A stretch of 64,000 nucleotides of DNA, taken from the NCBI GenBank assembly GCA_963727245.1, contig CAVSFO010000005.1, positions 558,001 through 622,000 of the forward strand. The letters run 5' to 3'. This DNA is from JBKQVT01 sp963727245 (GTDB taxonomy: Bacteria > Planctomycetota > Planctomycetia > Pirellulales > Thermoguttaceae). The position numbers were made by a program, and so were the translations under genes. The notes beneath the pieces were generated by a model. The model was not told the origin of the DNA, made no database searches, and saw only the letters and a list, made by a program, of their open reading frames with translations. Shown piece by piece: positions 36,860 through 47,447 of the stretch (positions are counted from its first letter, which is position 1; each line of letters begins with the position of its first letter).

Positions 36860-38520
36860 ATGAGAAACGCCCTTTGCGGCGGTCTTTTGGGGAGCGTGTT
36901 GTCGGTTTCGCTCGGCGTCCTGGCGGCTGAGCGCAGCGGCGATGAGGTCCTGCGCGGGCTGCGTTCTGCCGACGAGCAGGTTCGCCTCCGCGCCGTGGAC
37001 ACTTTGGGCGTTCAGGGTGCGAAAATTCCCGGCGCCGTCGACGCCCTGATCCAGCAGCTGTCCAGTCCCTCGCCCCGCCTCCGCGTCCACACGCTGGCTG
37101 CGCTAGGGCAGATCGGTCCCGCCGCCAAGCAAGCGGTCAAAGCCGTCACGCCGCTGTTGGCGGACCCGAACGTGCACGTGCGTCGCACGGCGGTGCGGGC
37201 GTTTCGCGACATTCATCCCGATCTGCAAACCGCCGTGCCTCTGCTGGCCAGGGTCTTGGAAGACCCGGATCCGTCCGTGAAGCTGGGCGCGATGGACGCG
37301 CTGGCGGAGATCGGCAAGCCGGCCGTGCCCGCCTTGGTCAAGGCGCTGGACAACAGCGGCACCGCGTACTGGGCTTGCCTGGCGTTGTCGGAGATCGGCG
37401 GCGACGCCGAGCCGGCCGTGCCGGCGCTGCGGCACTTGCTGGCCACGGCCAAGAATGCGGCCGTGCGCCGGGAAGCCGTGCTCAGCCTGGGCGCCATCGG
37501 TCCGCCCGCAGCCCCCGCCGTGCCCGCCATTCTGCAAGCCCTGGCCGAAGGCGATCCGGGCATGCGCATCATGGCGGCCTATGCCCTGGGGCAGATCGGA
37601 CCGGCGGCCAAGGCGGCCGTCGATCCCTTGCGCAAATCGTCGACAGCAAGCAGCCGCTCTTCCTGCGGACGTTGAGCGTCTGGGCCGTGGCACGCATCAA
37701 TCCGGAGAACAAGGCGGCCGTCCGCAGCGCCATTCCCATGTTGCTCGGTGCCCTCGGCAGCCGGGAACCGCGGCTCCGCGCCATGGCCAGCCGGGCACTG
37801 GTGGACCTGCGGGCCGACCCCGACGTGCTCATGCCTCAATTGATGAAACTGCTGCGCAGCAGCAAGCCCGACGTGGCCCCCGACGTTCTCAACGTGCTGG
37901 CGAGCAGGGGCGAGGCGGCCATCCCCGGGCTGATCGAGGTGCTGGAGGTGAAGGAGCTGAAGGAATCGCATCCGCGGGCGGCGGCGATCCTTGCCCGCTT
38001 CGGCCCCAACGCGAAAGCGGCCGTGCCCGCCCTGATCCAGGTCGTCCAGTCGGGCGATCCCCTGACCCGGCACGAGGCGCTGTTGGCCCTGGGCGCGATC
38101 GGCCCGGCCGCCAAGTCGGCCGTCCCGGCGGCCGTCAAGGCCCTGCAAGACCTCGATCCGAACGTCCGTTACAGCGCCTGCTACGCCCTGGGCAAGATGG
38201 GCCCGCCCGCCATGGCCGCCAAGCCGCCTTTGCAGCAAGTCCTGGCCGACTCCGATCCCTTCCTCTCCCTGGTGGCGGCCTGGGCCCTGGCGCGGATCGA
38301 TCCGGATTGCAGCGACACGGCGCCCAAGTCGGTGCCGCTTTTGATGCGGGCGCTGGAGGATCCGGAGCCGATGATTCGGCTGGAGGCTGCCACTTCATTG
38401 CGCTGCCTGGGGCCGCAGGCCAAACCGGCCGCCGCAGCGCTGAAAAAAACCATGCGTGATGACACCAGCGACCTCGTCCGCGACATGGCCGCCGCGGCGC
38501 TCCAGGCGATGCAGGATTGA
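36860..38520 (+). CDS. exported HEAT-repeat protein (one frame break)
   Basis: About 554 residues. Signal peptide 'ALCGGLLGSVLSVSLGVLAA', then roughly 13 HEAT/PBS-lyase-type repeats of ~37 residues with the pattern 'LR..A..ALG.IGP.A..AVP.L' (for example 'LRVHTLAALGQIGPAAKQAV', 'HEALLALGAIGPAAKSAVPA', 'VRYSACYALGKMGPPAMAAK'). It is likely a periplasmic scaffold or protein-binding solenoid. One base is missing near 37635 ('AAVDPL|AQIVDS'). An RBS-like AGGCAGC precedes the ATG by a few bases. No partner is evident; the next gene lies 350 bp away. Confidence 0.85.
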
Positions 38521-38876
38521 GCCCGCCTTGCGCTGGCGCCGTGTGCCACAAGCAAGACTCGCGCAGTGACGCAGAGCCGCAGGAGAAGATGTTGTTGCGG
38601 ATGCGGTTCCTCGAAACCGCCGGCCTCGCCTGATGTCGTTTCTAATTTTTCACGACATTCGCGCCAGCAGCCGTCTCGTGCATCTTCTGTCCTTCCTCCC
38701 CCGCGCCCTGCGCGAGCCTTGTTTGAAGCGCTACGGAAACGACAGTCCCCGTCAGCGGCTACTTGCGAACTGAACTTCCAAGTTCTAAGATCTAAGCTCT
38801 AAGTCCTAAGCTCTAAGTGCCTGGTGTGTAGTAAAGACCAACTCCTTATCCAGGGCGTTTTCCTCCGCATGGCACC
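38521..38876. other. intergenic region with a 7-bp-period array
   Basis: About 355 bp. At 38776-38819 there are six CTAAG(C/T)T-like units with a 7-bp period. No gene is supported. Confidence 0.5.
38776..38819. repeat. heptamer array (TCTAAGC)n
   Basis: Units TTCTAAG, ATCTAAG, CTCTAAG, TCCTAAG, CTCTAAG in direct succession, ending ~57 bp upstream of the MtfA-TPR start. Confidence 0.75.
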
Positions 38877-40259
38877 ATGCTCTTCTCCTGGCTGAGAGAT
38901 CGACGCCGCCAACGGCTGCTCGCCGAGCCGATGCCCAGGGCCTGGCGCGAGTGGCTGACCGCCAACGTGCGGCAGTACCGCTTCCTCGACGGGGAGCATC
39001 GGGCCAGGGTGCAGGAGATGGTCCGGGTACTGGTGGCCGAAAAATGCTGGACCGGCGGCGCCGACTTCGTCGTCAGCGAGGAAATGAAGGTGACCGTCGC
39101 CGCCCAGGCCGCCCTGCTCGTCCTGGGGCTCGACGGGCCCTACTACTTCGACGCCGTGCAGTCGATCATTCTCTACCCCCGCGGATTCGTTCATCCGCCG
39201 CAGTGGAACAGGCCGGGTGCGCTGGCGGGCGAGGCCTGGTCGCGGGGGCCGATCGTGCTTTCCTGGAAGGACGTGCTGGAGGCCGGCCGCGATGCCAGTC
39301 AAGGGCGCAACGTCGTCCTCCACGAATTCGCCCACCACCTGGACGAACTGGACGGCGACGTGGACGGAACGCCGCCGCTGGAGGGGCGCGGGCAGCTCCA
39401 GACCTGGCTGCGCGTGACCGAGGCGGAATATCGACGGCTGCTGGGCCAGGCCCGGCGCGACGAGGTCTCGCTGTTGGACCACTACGGCGCCAAGAGCCCG
39501 GCCGAGTTCTTCGCCGTGGCGACGGAGTGCTTCTTCGAGCGGCCGCACGCCATGCAGCAGGAGCACGGCGAGCTTTACGCGGTCTTGCAGGATTTCTACC
39601 GCCAGGACCCGGCCCGCTGGTTGCCCGACGCCAGGGTCGCTGCCCTCCGCAGCCGGCCGCGCGGCGCAGTGGACGAACCCGCACGGGTGGCGAAAGTAAG
39701 ACAATCGCGGCTTGCGATTCTTCGCTCGCAGGACTGCGACAGCCTGTTCACGCTGGCCGTCCAGTATCTGGCCGACGCCCGCTATGCCCTGGCGGCGCGC
39801 ACGCTCAGCCGCGTGATCGAGTTGCACCCGGACGACGCCGAGGCCCGTCAGCAGCGCGCCCTGGCGCGAGTGAAGCTCGGTCGCTGCCGCGAGGCCCTCA
39901 AGGATTGCCAGCGCGTGCTCTGCGACGATCCCGAGGATCGCGCGACCTATGGCGTCCGCGGGGCGGCGGAGGTGGGCCTCGGTCAATATGAGCAGGCGGT
40001 CGAGGACCTCGACTGGGCGCTCGACGAGGATCCCAACGACGCCGCGGCCCTTTACTGGCGCGGCCGGGCCTGGGCGGGGCTGGGCGACTATCGCCGCGCC
40101 GTGGCCGACTTCACCACCTCCTTGCACGTGCGACCGTTGCAGGCCGAGGTCTATTACCACAGCGGTCTGGCCAACCGCGAGCTAGGCAACCTGGCGGAGG
40201 CCAAGGCCGACCTGGAGAAGGCGTTCCAGCTCGACCCGTTGGTGGATCAGCGGAAATAG
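38877..40259 (+). CDS. MtfA-type zinc peptidase fused to TPR repeats
   Basis: A 460-residue fusion. Residues 1-~250 are MtfA/DUF980: 'PMPRAWREWLTANVRQYRFL', 'ALLVLGLDGPYYFDAVQSII', 'YPRGFV', 'GPIVLSWKDVLEAGRDASQG', the zinc motif 'NVVLHEFAHHLDELDGDVDG' (HExxH) and 'SPAEFFAVATECFFERPHAM'. Residues ~280-455 contain about four TPR units, such as 'ALAARTLSRVIELHPDDAEA', 'ALKDCQRVLCDDPEDRATYG', 'AVEDLDWALDEDPNDAAALY' and 'AKADLEKAFQLDPLVD'. MtfA in E. coli acts with the Mlc repressor; here the TPRs may recruit other partners. The frame is intact. Confidence 0.9.
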   Translation: MLFSWLRDRRRQRLLAEPMPRAWREWLTANVRQYRFLDGEHRARVQEMVRVLVAEKCWTGGADFVVSEEMKVTVAAQAALLVLGLDGPYYFDAVQSIILYPRGFVHPPQWNRPGALAGEAWSRGPIVLSWKDVLEAGRDASQGRNVVLHEFAHHLDELDGDVDGTPPLEGRGQLQTWLRVTEAEYRRLLGQARRDEVSLLDHYGAKSPAEFFAVATECFFERPHAMQQEHGELYAVLQDFYRQDPARWLPDARVAALRSRPRGAVDEPARVAKVRQSRLAILRSQDCDSLFTLAVQYLADARYALAARTLSRVIELHPDDAEARQQRALARVKLGRCREALKDCQRVLCDDPEDRATYGVRGAAEVGLGQYEQAVEDLDWALDEDPNDAAALYWRGRAWAGLGDYRRAVADFTTSLHVRPLQAEVYYHSGLANRELGNLAEAKADLEKAFQLDPLVDQRK

Positions 40260-40458
40260 CCCGGATTTTTCGTCGGGGGACACGTCAAACCCCCGTCTTC
40301 AAGGTGGAGTGAGCCCACCGATCTCCCAAAAGGGCCCCCCGGTTGAAACCGCTGCGAATCTGGGTAAACTCAAGGGTGCGTGGGGCGTGCGGGAATCGGG
40401 GCCGCGGCCGCCCCATGGGAACTCACCCCACAAAACCCGCCCGACGAAGGAGATCTCG

Positions 40459-41196
40459 ATGACGCTTACGGTGGCCGCGATTGGAAAGCTCTTTACGATG
40501 GTTCTGGCCCTGGTAGGTCCCGCTCCGGCCGATTCCCCCAAGCAGATGCAACTCAAGCAAGGCGAGCAGATCGTCGCCATCGGCGATTCGATCACGGCGG
40601 AAGGCGGATACCTCAACGACATCGATGCCGTGCTGGCCAAACGCTACCCCGATCTGAAAATTCCCACGGTGATCAACAAGGGCATCGGCGGCCAGAAGGC
40701 CGAGGACCTCGTGCCACGGTTCGACAAGGACGTGGTCCAACTCAAGCCGGCCTACGTGACCCTCAGCATCGGCATCAACGACGTGTGGCACCGGCTGGGC
40801 AATCCCCACGACCCGAAGGTGCTGGCGGCCTACAAGCGGAACGTCGCCAAGATGGTCGATGCCGCGCAGCAGGCCGGCATCAAGGTGATCCTGCTGACTC
40901 CCACCGTCATCGGCGAAGACGCCAACACGAAAGGCAACAAGCGCTTGACCATGTACATCGACGCCGAGAAGCAGATTGCGGCCGAGAAGAAGTGTCAGCT
41001 TGTCGATTTGCACGCCATGTTCCTGACGGCCTTGAAGCAGAAACCGGCCGACAAGAAGTACTGGTTGACCCGCGACGACGTTCACATGCAGCCGCCGGGC
41101 AACGCCATCATGGCGATCGGCGTGCTGCGGGCCCTGGGTGTGCCCGATGCGGAGATCGCCGCCGCCGACCCCCAAGGGCCGGCCGCGGGGCACTGA
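40459..41196 (+). CDS. SGNH/GDSL hydrolase, exported
   Basis: A 245-residue esterase/lipase-like protein. Start ATG 40459 has an excellent AAGGAGA site 6 nt upstream. The signal-like segment 'IGKLFTMVLALVGPAPADSP' follows. The four SGNH blocks are present: 'IVAIGDSITAEGG' (Ser), 'KGIGGQKAEDL' (Gly), 'LSIGINDVWHRLG' (Asn) and 'TRDDVHMQPPGNAIMA' (Asp-x-x-His). The likely role is deacylation of a sugar or lipid ester outside the cytoplasm; the substrate is unknown. Confidence 0.92.
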   Translation: MTLTVAAIGKLFTMVLALVGPAPADSPKQMQLKQGEQIVAIGDSITAEGGYLNDIDAVLAKRYPDLKIPTVINKGIGGQKAEDLVPRFDKDVVQLKPAYVTLSIGINDVWHRLGNPHDPKVLAAYKRNVAKMVDAAQQAGIKVILLTPTVIGEDANTKGNKRLTMYIDAEKQIAAEKKCQLVDLHAMFLTALKQKPADKKYWLTRDDVHMQPPGNAIMAIGVLRALGVPDAEIAAADPQGPAAGH

Positions 41197-41249
41197 ACGC
41201 GGCCGTGGAGGGATTTGGGGAGGCTGGCCCCCACGCGCTGAGTGCCGTC

Positions 41250-41380
41250 TCTCCCCTCTCCGGGCACCGACCGAAGGTTGGTCGGGAGAGGGGTAGGGGG
41301 TGAGGGCGTGGAAGCCACGCGAGATTGTAGCCCCACCATCCGCGGATTTGGTGGGGCTCGCTGCGCTCGACCCACCCTAC
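41250..41380. repeat. cluster: family 4 repeat with nested mini-palindrome, then partial family 3 repeat
   Basis: Family 4 arms (CTCCCCTCTCC / GGAGAGGGGTAGGGGGTGAG) at 41250-41308 enclose GGCACCGACCGAAGGTTGG (41263-41285). A family 3 right arm GGTGGGGCTCGCTGCGCTCG...CCCTAC follows at 41350-41380 with a degenerate left arm. Confidence 0.75.
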
Positions 41381-41406
41381 AACTCGTCCGGCTTCCGCGA
41401 CAGAAG

Positions 41407-42838
41407 CTACTTCGGCAAGAAGTCCTGGACGACGGTCACTTCGCGGATACTGCGGCTGTCGGGCTCGAAGACGCGAATCTTCACCTGAATCCCCCGTAGC
41501 GGCGCCGGGTAGGGGGGGGCCGTCTGGTTGTCGCCCTTGGTGGGATCGGTGTAATTGATGTCGCCCACAACCCCGTCGCCGTCATTGTCAAAGCCGTTGG
41601 CGACCTGGCCGGGACTCCCGCCGCCTGGGGGCCGCGTCTGTTCGTAACTCGTCGAAAACGTGTCGTAAACGCATTCGGTCTGCGGTCCGCCCGCCCAAGT
41701 CGAATGCGCGTTGGCGTAAAGCTGTGATTTTGGCGTGCCGGCGCCGAGGTGCCCAAACCCCGTCGCGTTCGGCGCAGGGAAACCCGTGTTGTTGTAGCCC
41801 AGATCGACGTAGGCCTGCACCGTCGGGTCCCACGCCTTCACGTCGAAACCGATGACGTTGGTCAAGATCACGTCGTCGGAGACGCGATTGGACGTGTTGC
41901 TGGGCGCCAAGTAGTTGCCTTCAAGCCAGAGGGTGTTGCCCTTCGAAAACACGCTCCAGAGGTCCACCTGCGTTAGCGATGGCACCGTTACCGCGGGGGC
42001 GTTGCAGGATGACCACGGCAGCACCGCGCACTCGCAGGTTGTGGGCAAACCCAACTGGCCCCAAACCCGCGCGTCATAGGGCCACGTGGTCCCATGGGCG
42101 AAGCGGCACTCGCGCCTCGTCAGGTCGGCGAGCGTGTTCGGGACGAGCAGACCGGGGGGCTGCGGACTAACATGAACGGAGATATCGTTGCTTGCATAGA
42201 AAGTCGAGGTCGAGGCTCGTGAGGGAAAGCGTCGCCCCCGGCGCGACCAGCAGCACGCGGCGGTGAAGCATGTGCCCGCGGAGGAACCAGGCCACCTCGG
42301 CCGTCTCCGACTGGATCGTGGCGCCGTTGAGCTGGCCGCTGAACGGCCGGTTGCTGTTCCGCGTGGTGAACATGAGAATGTCGCCCTGCTGGCCGACCGT
42401 GCCGGTCTGGTTCTGCACCCAACTGGTCGAGAGCGTCATGCTGCTGTCGCTGCCGCCGGTGAGGTTGTTGACAGGCTGCGCGGCGTTGTAGCTGCCTTCG
42501 ATATATTCGAGGTAGCCCTCGCCGTTGGCGACGGGCCGGGGCGGAAGCATGGTGACGGTTACCCCGTCGAGGTCCATTTGCATCCGCACAGCGGTCTCCC
42601 GCAGCCGTTCGAGGGTCTCCAAGGTCGCCCGCGAATTGCTGACGCTGGTGCCCAGTTGGCCGAACATCCGCGCCACGGCAGCCATGAGCATCAACGCCAG
42701 CGTCGTGGCGATCAGGATCTCGACCAGCGTGTAGCCGGATCGTGGCGCAGGCGTCCCGCCTGCACGGTGGCGCAGCCGAGACGGCCGCAGGACAAGGAAT
42801 GGGGAAAAGCCGCCGGACTTGACGGGCCGCACTCGCAT
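41407..42838 (-). CDS. prepilin-type protein with N-terminal methylation signal (one frame break)
   Basis: About 475 residues. The prepilin peptidase site and hydrophobic helix are 'SGYTLVEILIATTLALMLMA' (Gly35-Tyr36, Glu at +5), typical of type II secretion/type IV pilus minor pilins and of the many such proteins of planctomycetes. The mature part is extracellular; the C-terminal half 'DDVILTNVIGFDVKAWDPTV' and 'GIQVKIRVFEPDSRSIREVT' follows the PulJ/GspJ-like pattern. One extra C near 42197 shifts the frame after 'SLDLDF'. The 35-residue leader is unusually long because a repeat lies in it. It is likely one cistron of a pseudopilin set whose other members are outside the window. Confidence 0.83.
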
Positions 42839-42976
42839 GACAAGCCTCCTCCTGCGCACGGTAAGACCCGCGCATCCTCGCCCTGAGCACTGGCCCGCCG
42901 CAATCTCTCTACCTCTATTCGACCCCCAACCGGGCTAAATGTCAAGGTGCTTTAATGTTTGGAGGGGATCGCGTCT

Positions 42977-43070
42977 GTAGGGTGGGTCGAGCGTAGCGAG
43001 CCCCACCAGCAGGATTTTGGTGGGGCTCGCCGACCAACGCTTCGCGTCGGTGCCCGTCGACCCACCCTAC
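42977..43070. repeat. family 3 palindrome with a nested mini-palindrome in its right arm
   Basis: The left arm GTAGGGTGGGTCGAGCGTAG and right arm end CGTCGACCCACCCTAC match 18423-18517. The right arm is interrupted at 43029-43054 by GCCGACCAACGCTTCGCGTC-GGTGCC, the inverse of the insert at 41263-41285. Confidence 0.82.
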
Positions 43071-43106
43071 GAATAGCCGACCACCCCCAACAGAAAGCAT
43101 ATAGCG

Positions 43107-43601
43107 TCAAAGCTTCAGCCGGCGCAGCACCCATCGTTCTGGGGGTCGCTTGAGCCGCGTAAACCAGGGCTCTTCCTCCGCATGGATCGGATCGACGAGG
43201 ATGGTTTTGAGCCCTGCCAGACGGCCGGCCAGGATGTCGGCGAAGATCTGGTCCCCGACGATGGCCGTCCGCGGCGGCTGGAACGCCATCTTCCGCAGAG
43301 CGGCTCGGCAGCCCCGCGGCAGGGGCTTCATGGCCTTGGCGACGAAAGGCAGCCCAAGGCCCTCGGCCAGTTGCCCGATCCGCCGGCCATAGCCGTTCGA
43401 GAGGAGGCAGAGACCGATCCCTCCGGCGCGCATTTCGGCCAGCCAGGCCGCCACCTCGGGCGCGACCTGCGGCGAGCGATATCGTTTCAGGGTGCCGTCA
43501 GCGTCCAGAAGGAGCGAGTCGATTCCCCACTCGCGGAGCAAAGCCGGCGACAGCATCTCCACCTTCGAGACGCGATAATCGGGCGTGAGCAAGCGGAGCA
43601 T
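43107..43601 (-). CDS. YqeG-family HAD phosphatase
   Basis: A 164-residue HAD-superfamily phosphatase of the YqeG/PGP-like type. Motif I is 'IDSLLLDADGTLKRYRSP' (usually DxDGTL, here D-A-D-G-T-L), motif II 'GIGLCLLSNGYGRRIG', motif III Lys in 'FVAKAMKPLPRGCRAAL' and motif IV 'RTAIVGDQIFADILAGRLAG'. The C-terminus 'EEEPWFTRLKRPPERWVLRR' matches YqeG family ends ('E....T.R.ER'). The start MLRLLTPDYRVSKV is typical. It is divergent from the GHMP kinase with ~127 bp between the starts. Confidence 0.9.
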   Translation of the reverse strand: MLRLLTPDYRVSKVEMLSPALLREWGIDSLLLDADGTLKRYRSPQVAPEVAAWLAEMRAGGIGLCLLSNGYGRRIGQLAEGLGLPFVAKAMKPLPRGCRAALRKMAFQPPRTAIVGDQIFADILAGRLAGLKTILVDPIHAEEEPWFTRLKRPPERWVLRRLKL

Positions 43602-43728
43602 GGCGGTAGGCGGTCCTCCCCGGGCCAGGACTATCGTAGCATCGGGGCGACGGGCGCGGAAGATGCGCCGTCGCCCGTTGCTGGAGCCCTTCTTCCCGGA
43701 ACCCCGCCAAGTTGGGATAATCCTCAGC

Positions 43729-44760
43729 ATGATTTCGATCCGCAACAAGGCATACGCCCGGGCCGGACTGGTCGGCAATCCGTCGGATGGCTATTTCGGC
43801 AAGACGATTTCGTGCATTGTCCCCAATTTCTGGGCCGAGACGACGCTCTCGGAATCGGACCACTTGGAACTGATCCCCAGCCGCGAGGACGAAGGCCGCT
43901 TCGCGTCGGTCGACGACCTGGTCCGGGACGTCCGCCTGCACGGCTATTACGGCGGCCTGCGGCTGCTGAAGGCGACGGTGAAGCGACTGGCGGAGTATTG
44001 CCGGCAGCAGGGCCACACGCTGGCGGACCGCAACTTCGCCATCCGCTACGAGAGCAACATTCCCCGCCAGGTGGGCCTGGCCGGTTCCAGCGCGATCATC
44101 GTGGCCACGCTCCGCGCGTTGATCGAGTTCTACGGGCTGGACATCCCCCGCCATGTCCAGCCGTCGCTGGCGCTGGCGGTGGAACAGGAGGAACTGGGCA
44201 TTTCCGCCGGCCTGCAAGACCGCGTCATCCAGGTGTACGAAGGGCTCGTGTACATGGATTTCGACCGGCGGCGGATTGTCGAGCACGGCGGCCTGTGCTA
44301 CGGGGTCTACGAGGCCATGGACCCGGGGCTGCTGCCGCCGCTGTACTTGGCCTACAGCGTCGACGCCGGCGAGCCGACCGAGGTCTTTCACGACGACCTC
44401 CGCGCCCGCTTCCAGCAGGGCGAGCCGGCGATCCTGGAGGCGATGCACCGTTTTGCCGATCTGGCGATGCAAGCCCGCGAGGCACTTCTGCAGGGCGATG
44501 CCGAGGGTTTTGGCAAGTGCATCGACGCCAACTTCGATTTGCGCCGCTCGATCTGCCGCTTGCCGGCCGCGCAGGTGGCGATGGTCGGGCGGGCCCGGGG
44601 CGCCGGGGCGACGGCCCACTTCGCCGGTTCCGGCGGCGCCATCGTCGGCACGTATCCGGATGAGGCGACCTTTGCCCGGTTGCAGAGCGAGCTGGGCGCC
44701 ATCGGCTGCCGCGTGTTGCCGCTACGAGTTCCCCTCTCCCACCGGGAGAGGGCAGGGTGA
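43729..44760 (+). CDS. GHMP-family sugar kinase (glucuronokinase-like), C-terminus made by a repeat
   Basis: A 343-residue GHMP kinase. 'ARAGLVGNPSDGYFGKTISC' is the substrate-binding N-terminus, 'NIPRQVGLAGSSAIIVATLR' the ATP-binding GHMP motif (GLAGSSA), and 'FAGSGGAIVGTYPDEATFAR' the third motif (G-S-G-G). This pattern resembles plant-type glucuronokinases and related planctomycete enzymes; the precise sugar is not certain. The last ten residues, VPLSHRERAG and the stop, come from a family 4 repeat, suggesting the original C-terminus was replaced. Confidence 0.85.
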   Translation: MISIRNKAYARAGLVGNPSDGYFGKTISCIVPNFWAETTLSESDHLELIPSREDEGRFASVDDLVRDVRLHGYYGGLRLLKATVKRLAEYCRQQGHTLADRNFAIRYESNIPRQVGLAGSSAIIVATLRALIEFYGLDIPRHVQPSLALAVEQEELGISAGLQDRVIQVYEGLVYMDFDRRRIVEHGGLCYGVYEAMDPGLLPPLYLAYSVDAGEPTEVFHDDLRARFQQGEPAILEAMHRFADLAMQAREALLQGDAEGFGKCIDANFDLRRSICRLPAAQVAMVGRARGAGATAHFAGSGGAIVGTYPDEATFARLQSELGAIGCRVLPLRVPLSHRERAG

Positions 44761-44851
44761 GGGCGACTGGCTGACCATCCTCATCTGGCTCTATGAGTCC
44801 GTCCCGCTGCGCCCTCATCCCCTGCCCTTCTCCCGGAGGGAGAAGGGAGCA
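44729..44851. repeat. pair of family 4 repeats
   Basis: CCCCTCTCCCACCGGGAGAG (44730-44763 region) and GCGCCCTCATCCCCTGCCC plus TTCTCCCGGAGGGAGAAGG (44808-44850) lie as an inverted pair around ~45 bp of unique sequence, between the GHMP kinase and pstB. Confidence 0.78.
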
Positions 44852-44862
44852 TAGCTGCCGGG

Positions 44863-45739
<877 letters not shown>

Positions 45740-45777
45740 AAGAATAACAGGGGCCGGGGGTTGGGGGCCGGGGGACG

Positions 45778-47447
45778 TTAAATCGTTCGCATCTGAAAGC
45801 GCTTCCTCATGCGGTTCCGCAAGTAAATGGCCAGGCTGCTCAGCAGCAGCACGATCAGTACCAGCAGCAGCGTCGTCACGTAGACCATGGGCTTGGTGGC
45901 CTCGACGTTGGGCGACTGGAAACCGATGTCGTAGATGTGGAAGCCCAGGTGCATGAACTTGCCGGTCCAAGTGGAAGAAGGGGAACTTCGCCGTCCAGCG
46001 GCGAGCGTCGGCGCCAGCTTGACCACGCCGGTGATCATCAGCGGGGCCACTTCGCCGGCGGCGCGGGCCATGGCCAGGATGAAGCCGGTCATGATGCCCG
46101 GCGAGGCCAGCGGCAGCAGCACGCGCAGCAGCGTCTGGAACTTGGTCGCCCCCAGGGCGTAGGAACTTTCGCGGACGCTGCGCGGGATCGACGCGGATCG
46201 CCTCTTCCGTGGCCACGATCACCACCGGCACGGTCAGCAGGCCCAGCGTCAGGCTGGCCCAGAGGATGCCGCCGGTGCCGAAGGTGGGGCTGCCGGCCGC
46301 CACCCGCTCCGGATAGAACCACTGGTCCAGCAGCGAGCCGACGCCGTAGACGAAGAATCCCAGGCCGAAGATGCCGTAGACGATCGAGGGGATGCCGGCC
46401 AGGTTGTTCACGCCGATCCGCACCAGGCGGACCAGCACGCCGTCGCGGGCGTATTCGCCCAGGTAGACGCCGGCCAGCACCCCCAGGGGAAAGCAGCTTG
46501 CCGCCATGAGGAAGATCAGCATGACGGTGCCGAAGATGGCGGGCAGCAGGCCGCCTTCGGTGTTCGATTCCCGCGGCTTGTCGGTGAGCAACTCCCAGAT
46601 TTTCGCCAGGTAGTGCCCGGTTTTCGCCGCCAGCGCCCATGGCGTTGGGCTGATAGGCGCGAACGATGTCGGCCAGCACGACCGAGCCGCGGCTGGCCCT
46701 GCCCGTCGGCCAGCACGGCCACGTTGCGGCGCAGCGTCGACTCCTGCTTGCTGCTGCCGGGCCACGATCTGCTGCGATTGCCGGCCGACCCGGTCGCCTT
46801 CGGCTTGCAGTTCATGCAGCCGGGCATCCAGCGCGGCGGCCGCGTCCGCTGGGGTCGCCGCCGGCCAGCGCGCGACTCTTCTGGTAGTCGAGCTTCATCG
46901 TCGCGTAGTGGAGTTGCTGAAGGCTGGTCGTTCAGGGCCGAGAGTTCGGCGGCGATCGGCTCCAGGACGTCGGCGGCGCTGCCGGCTGACGGCGGCCAGC
47001 GCGGCGTCGAATCGCTCGCCCAGCGTCGCCCGGGCCGGCACCTCCAGCGTCGGGCGTCTTGAGGTCCTCGAGGAATCCGTAGAAATCGCCGTTTTCGGCC
47101 CGTTCCAACACCATGGCGGCGGCCGGATGCTCGACGCCGCGGATGGTCCCTTCGGGAATCCAGCGGAAATCCTGCCGCTGGGCGTCGAACTCGCGGTTGG
47201 CCGTCTTGAACTGCACGCTGAGGACGTTGTTGTCCGGATTGGTCTGGCTGGTGATCCGCCGGCCGAGGAACTTGCCGCCGTCGGCCAGCGTCACTTCCTC
47301 CAGCGGCGCCGGCCAGAAAACGCCCAGGCCGTTGACCATGATGACCAGCAGCAGCGTGGCCGTCATCAGAAGCATCAGCGCCAGGGCCGCGGACGTGGCC
47401 CAGACCATCGGCTCGCCTTGTCTCCAGAACTTCTTCGTATTGCCCAT
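45778..47447 (-). CDS. pstA: phosphate ABC transporter permease PstA, long form (about ten frame breaks)
   Basis: About 550 residues against ~290 for E. coli PstA. TM1 'MVWATSAALALMLLMTATLL' is followed by a ~230-residue extracytoplasmic insert ('PLEEVTLADGGKFLGRRITS', then helical Gln-rich sequence), then the permease bundle: 'GTVMLIFLMAASCFPLGVLA', 'VNNLAGIPSIVYGIFGLGFF', the EAA-like loop around 'LLPLASPGIMTGFILAMARA' and 'AGEVAPLMITGVV'. The C-terminus is 'LSSLAIYLRNRMRKRFQMRT'. Frame breaks cluster in the insert (47055-46630) and at ~46170 and ~45970. The start ATG lies inside a 22-bp sequence duplicated at the end of pstC. Confidence 0.85.
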
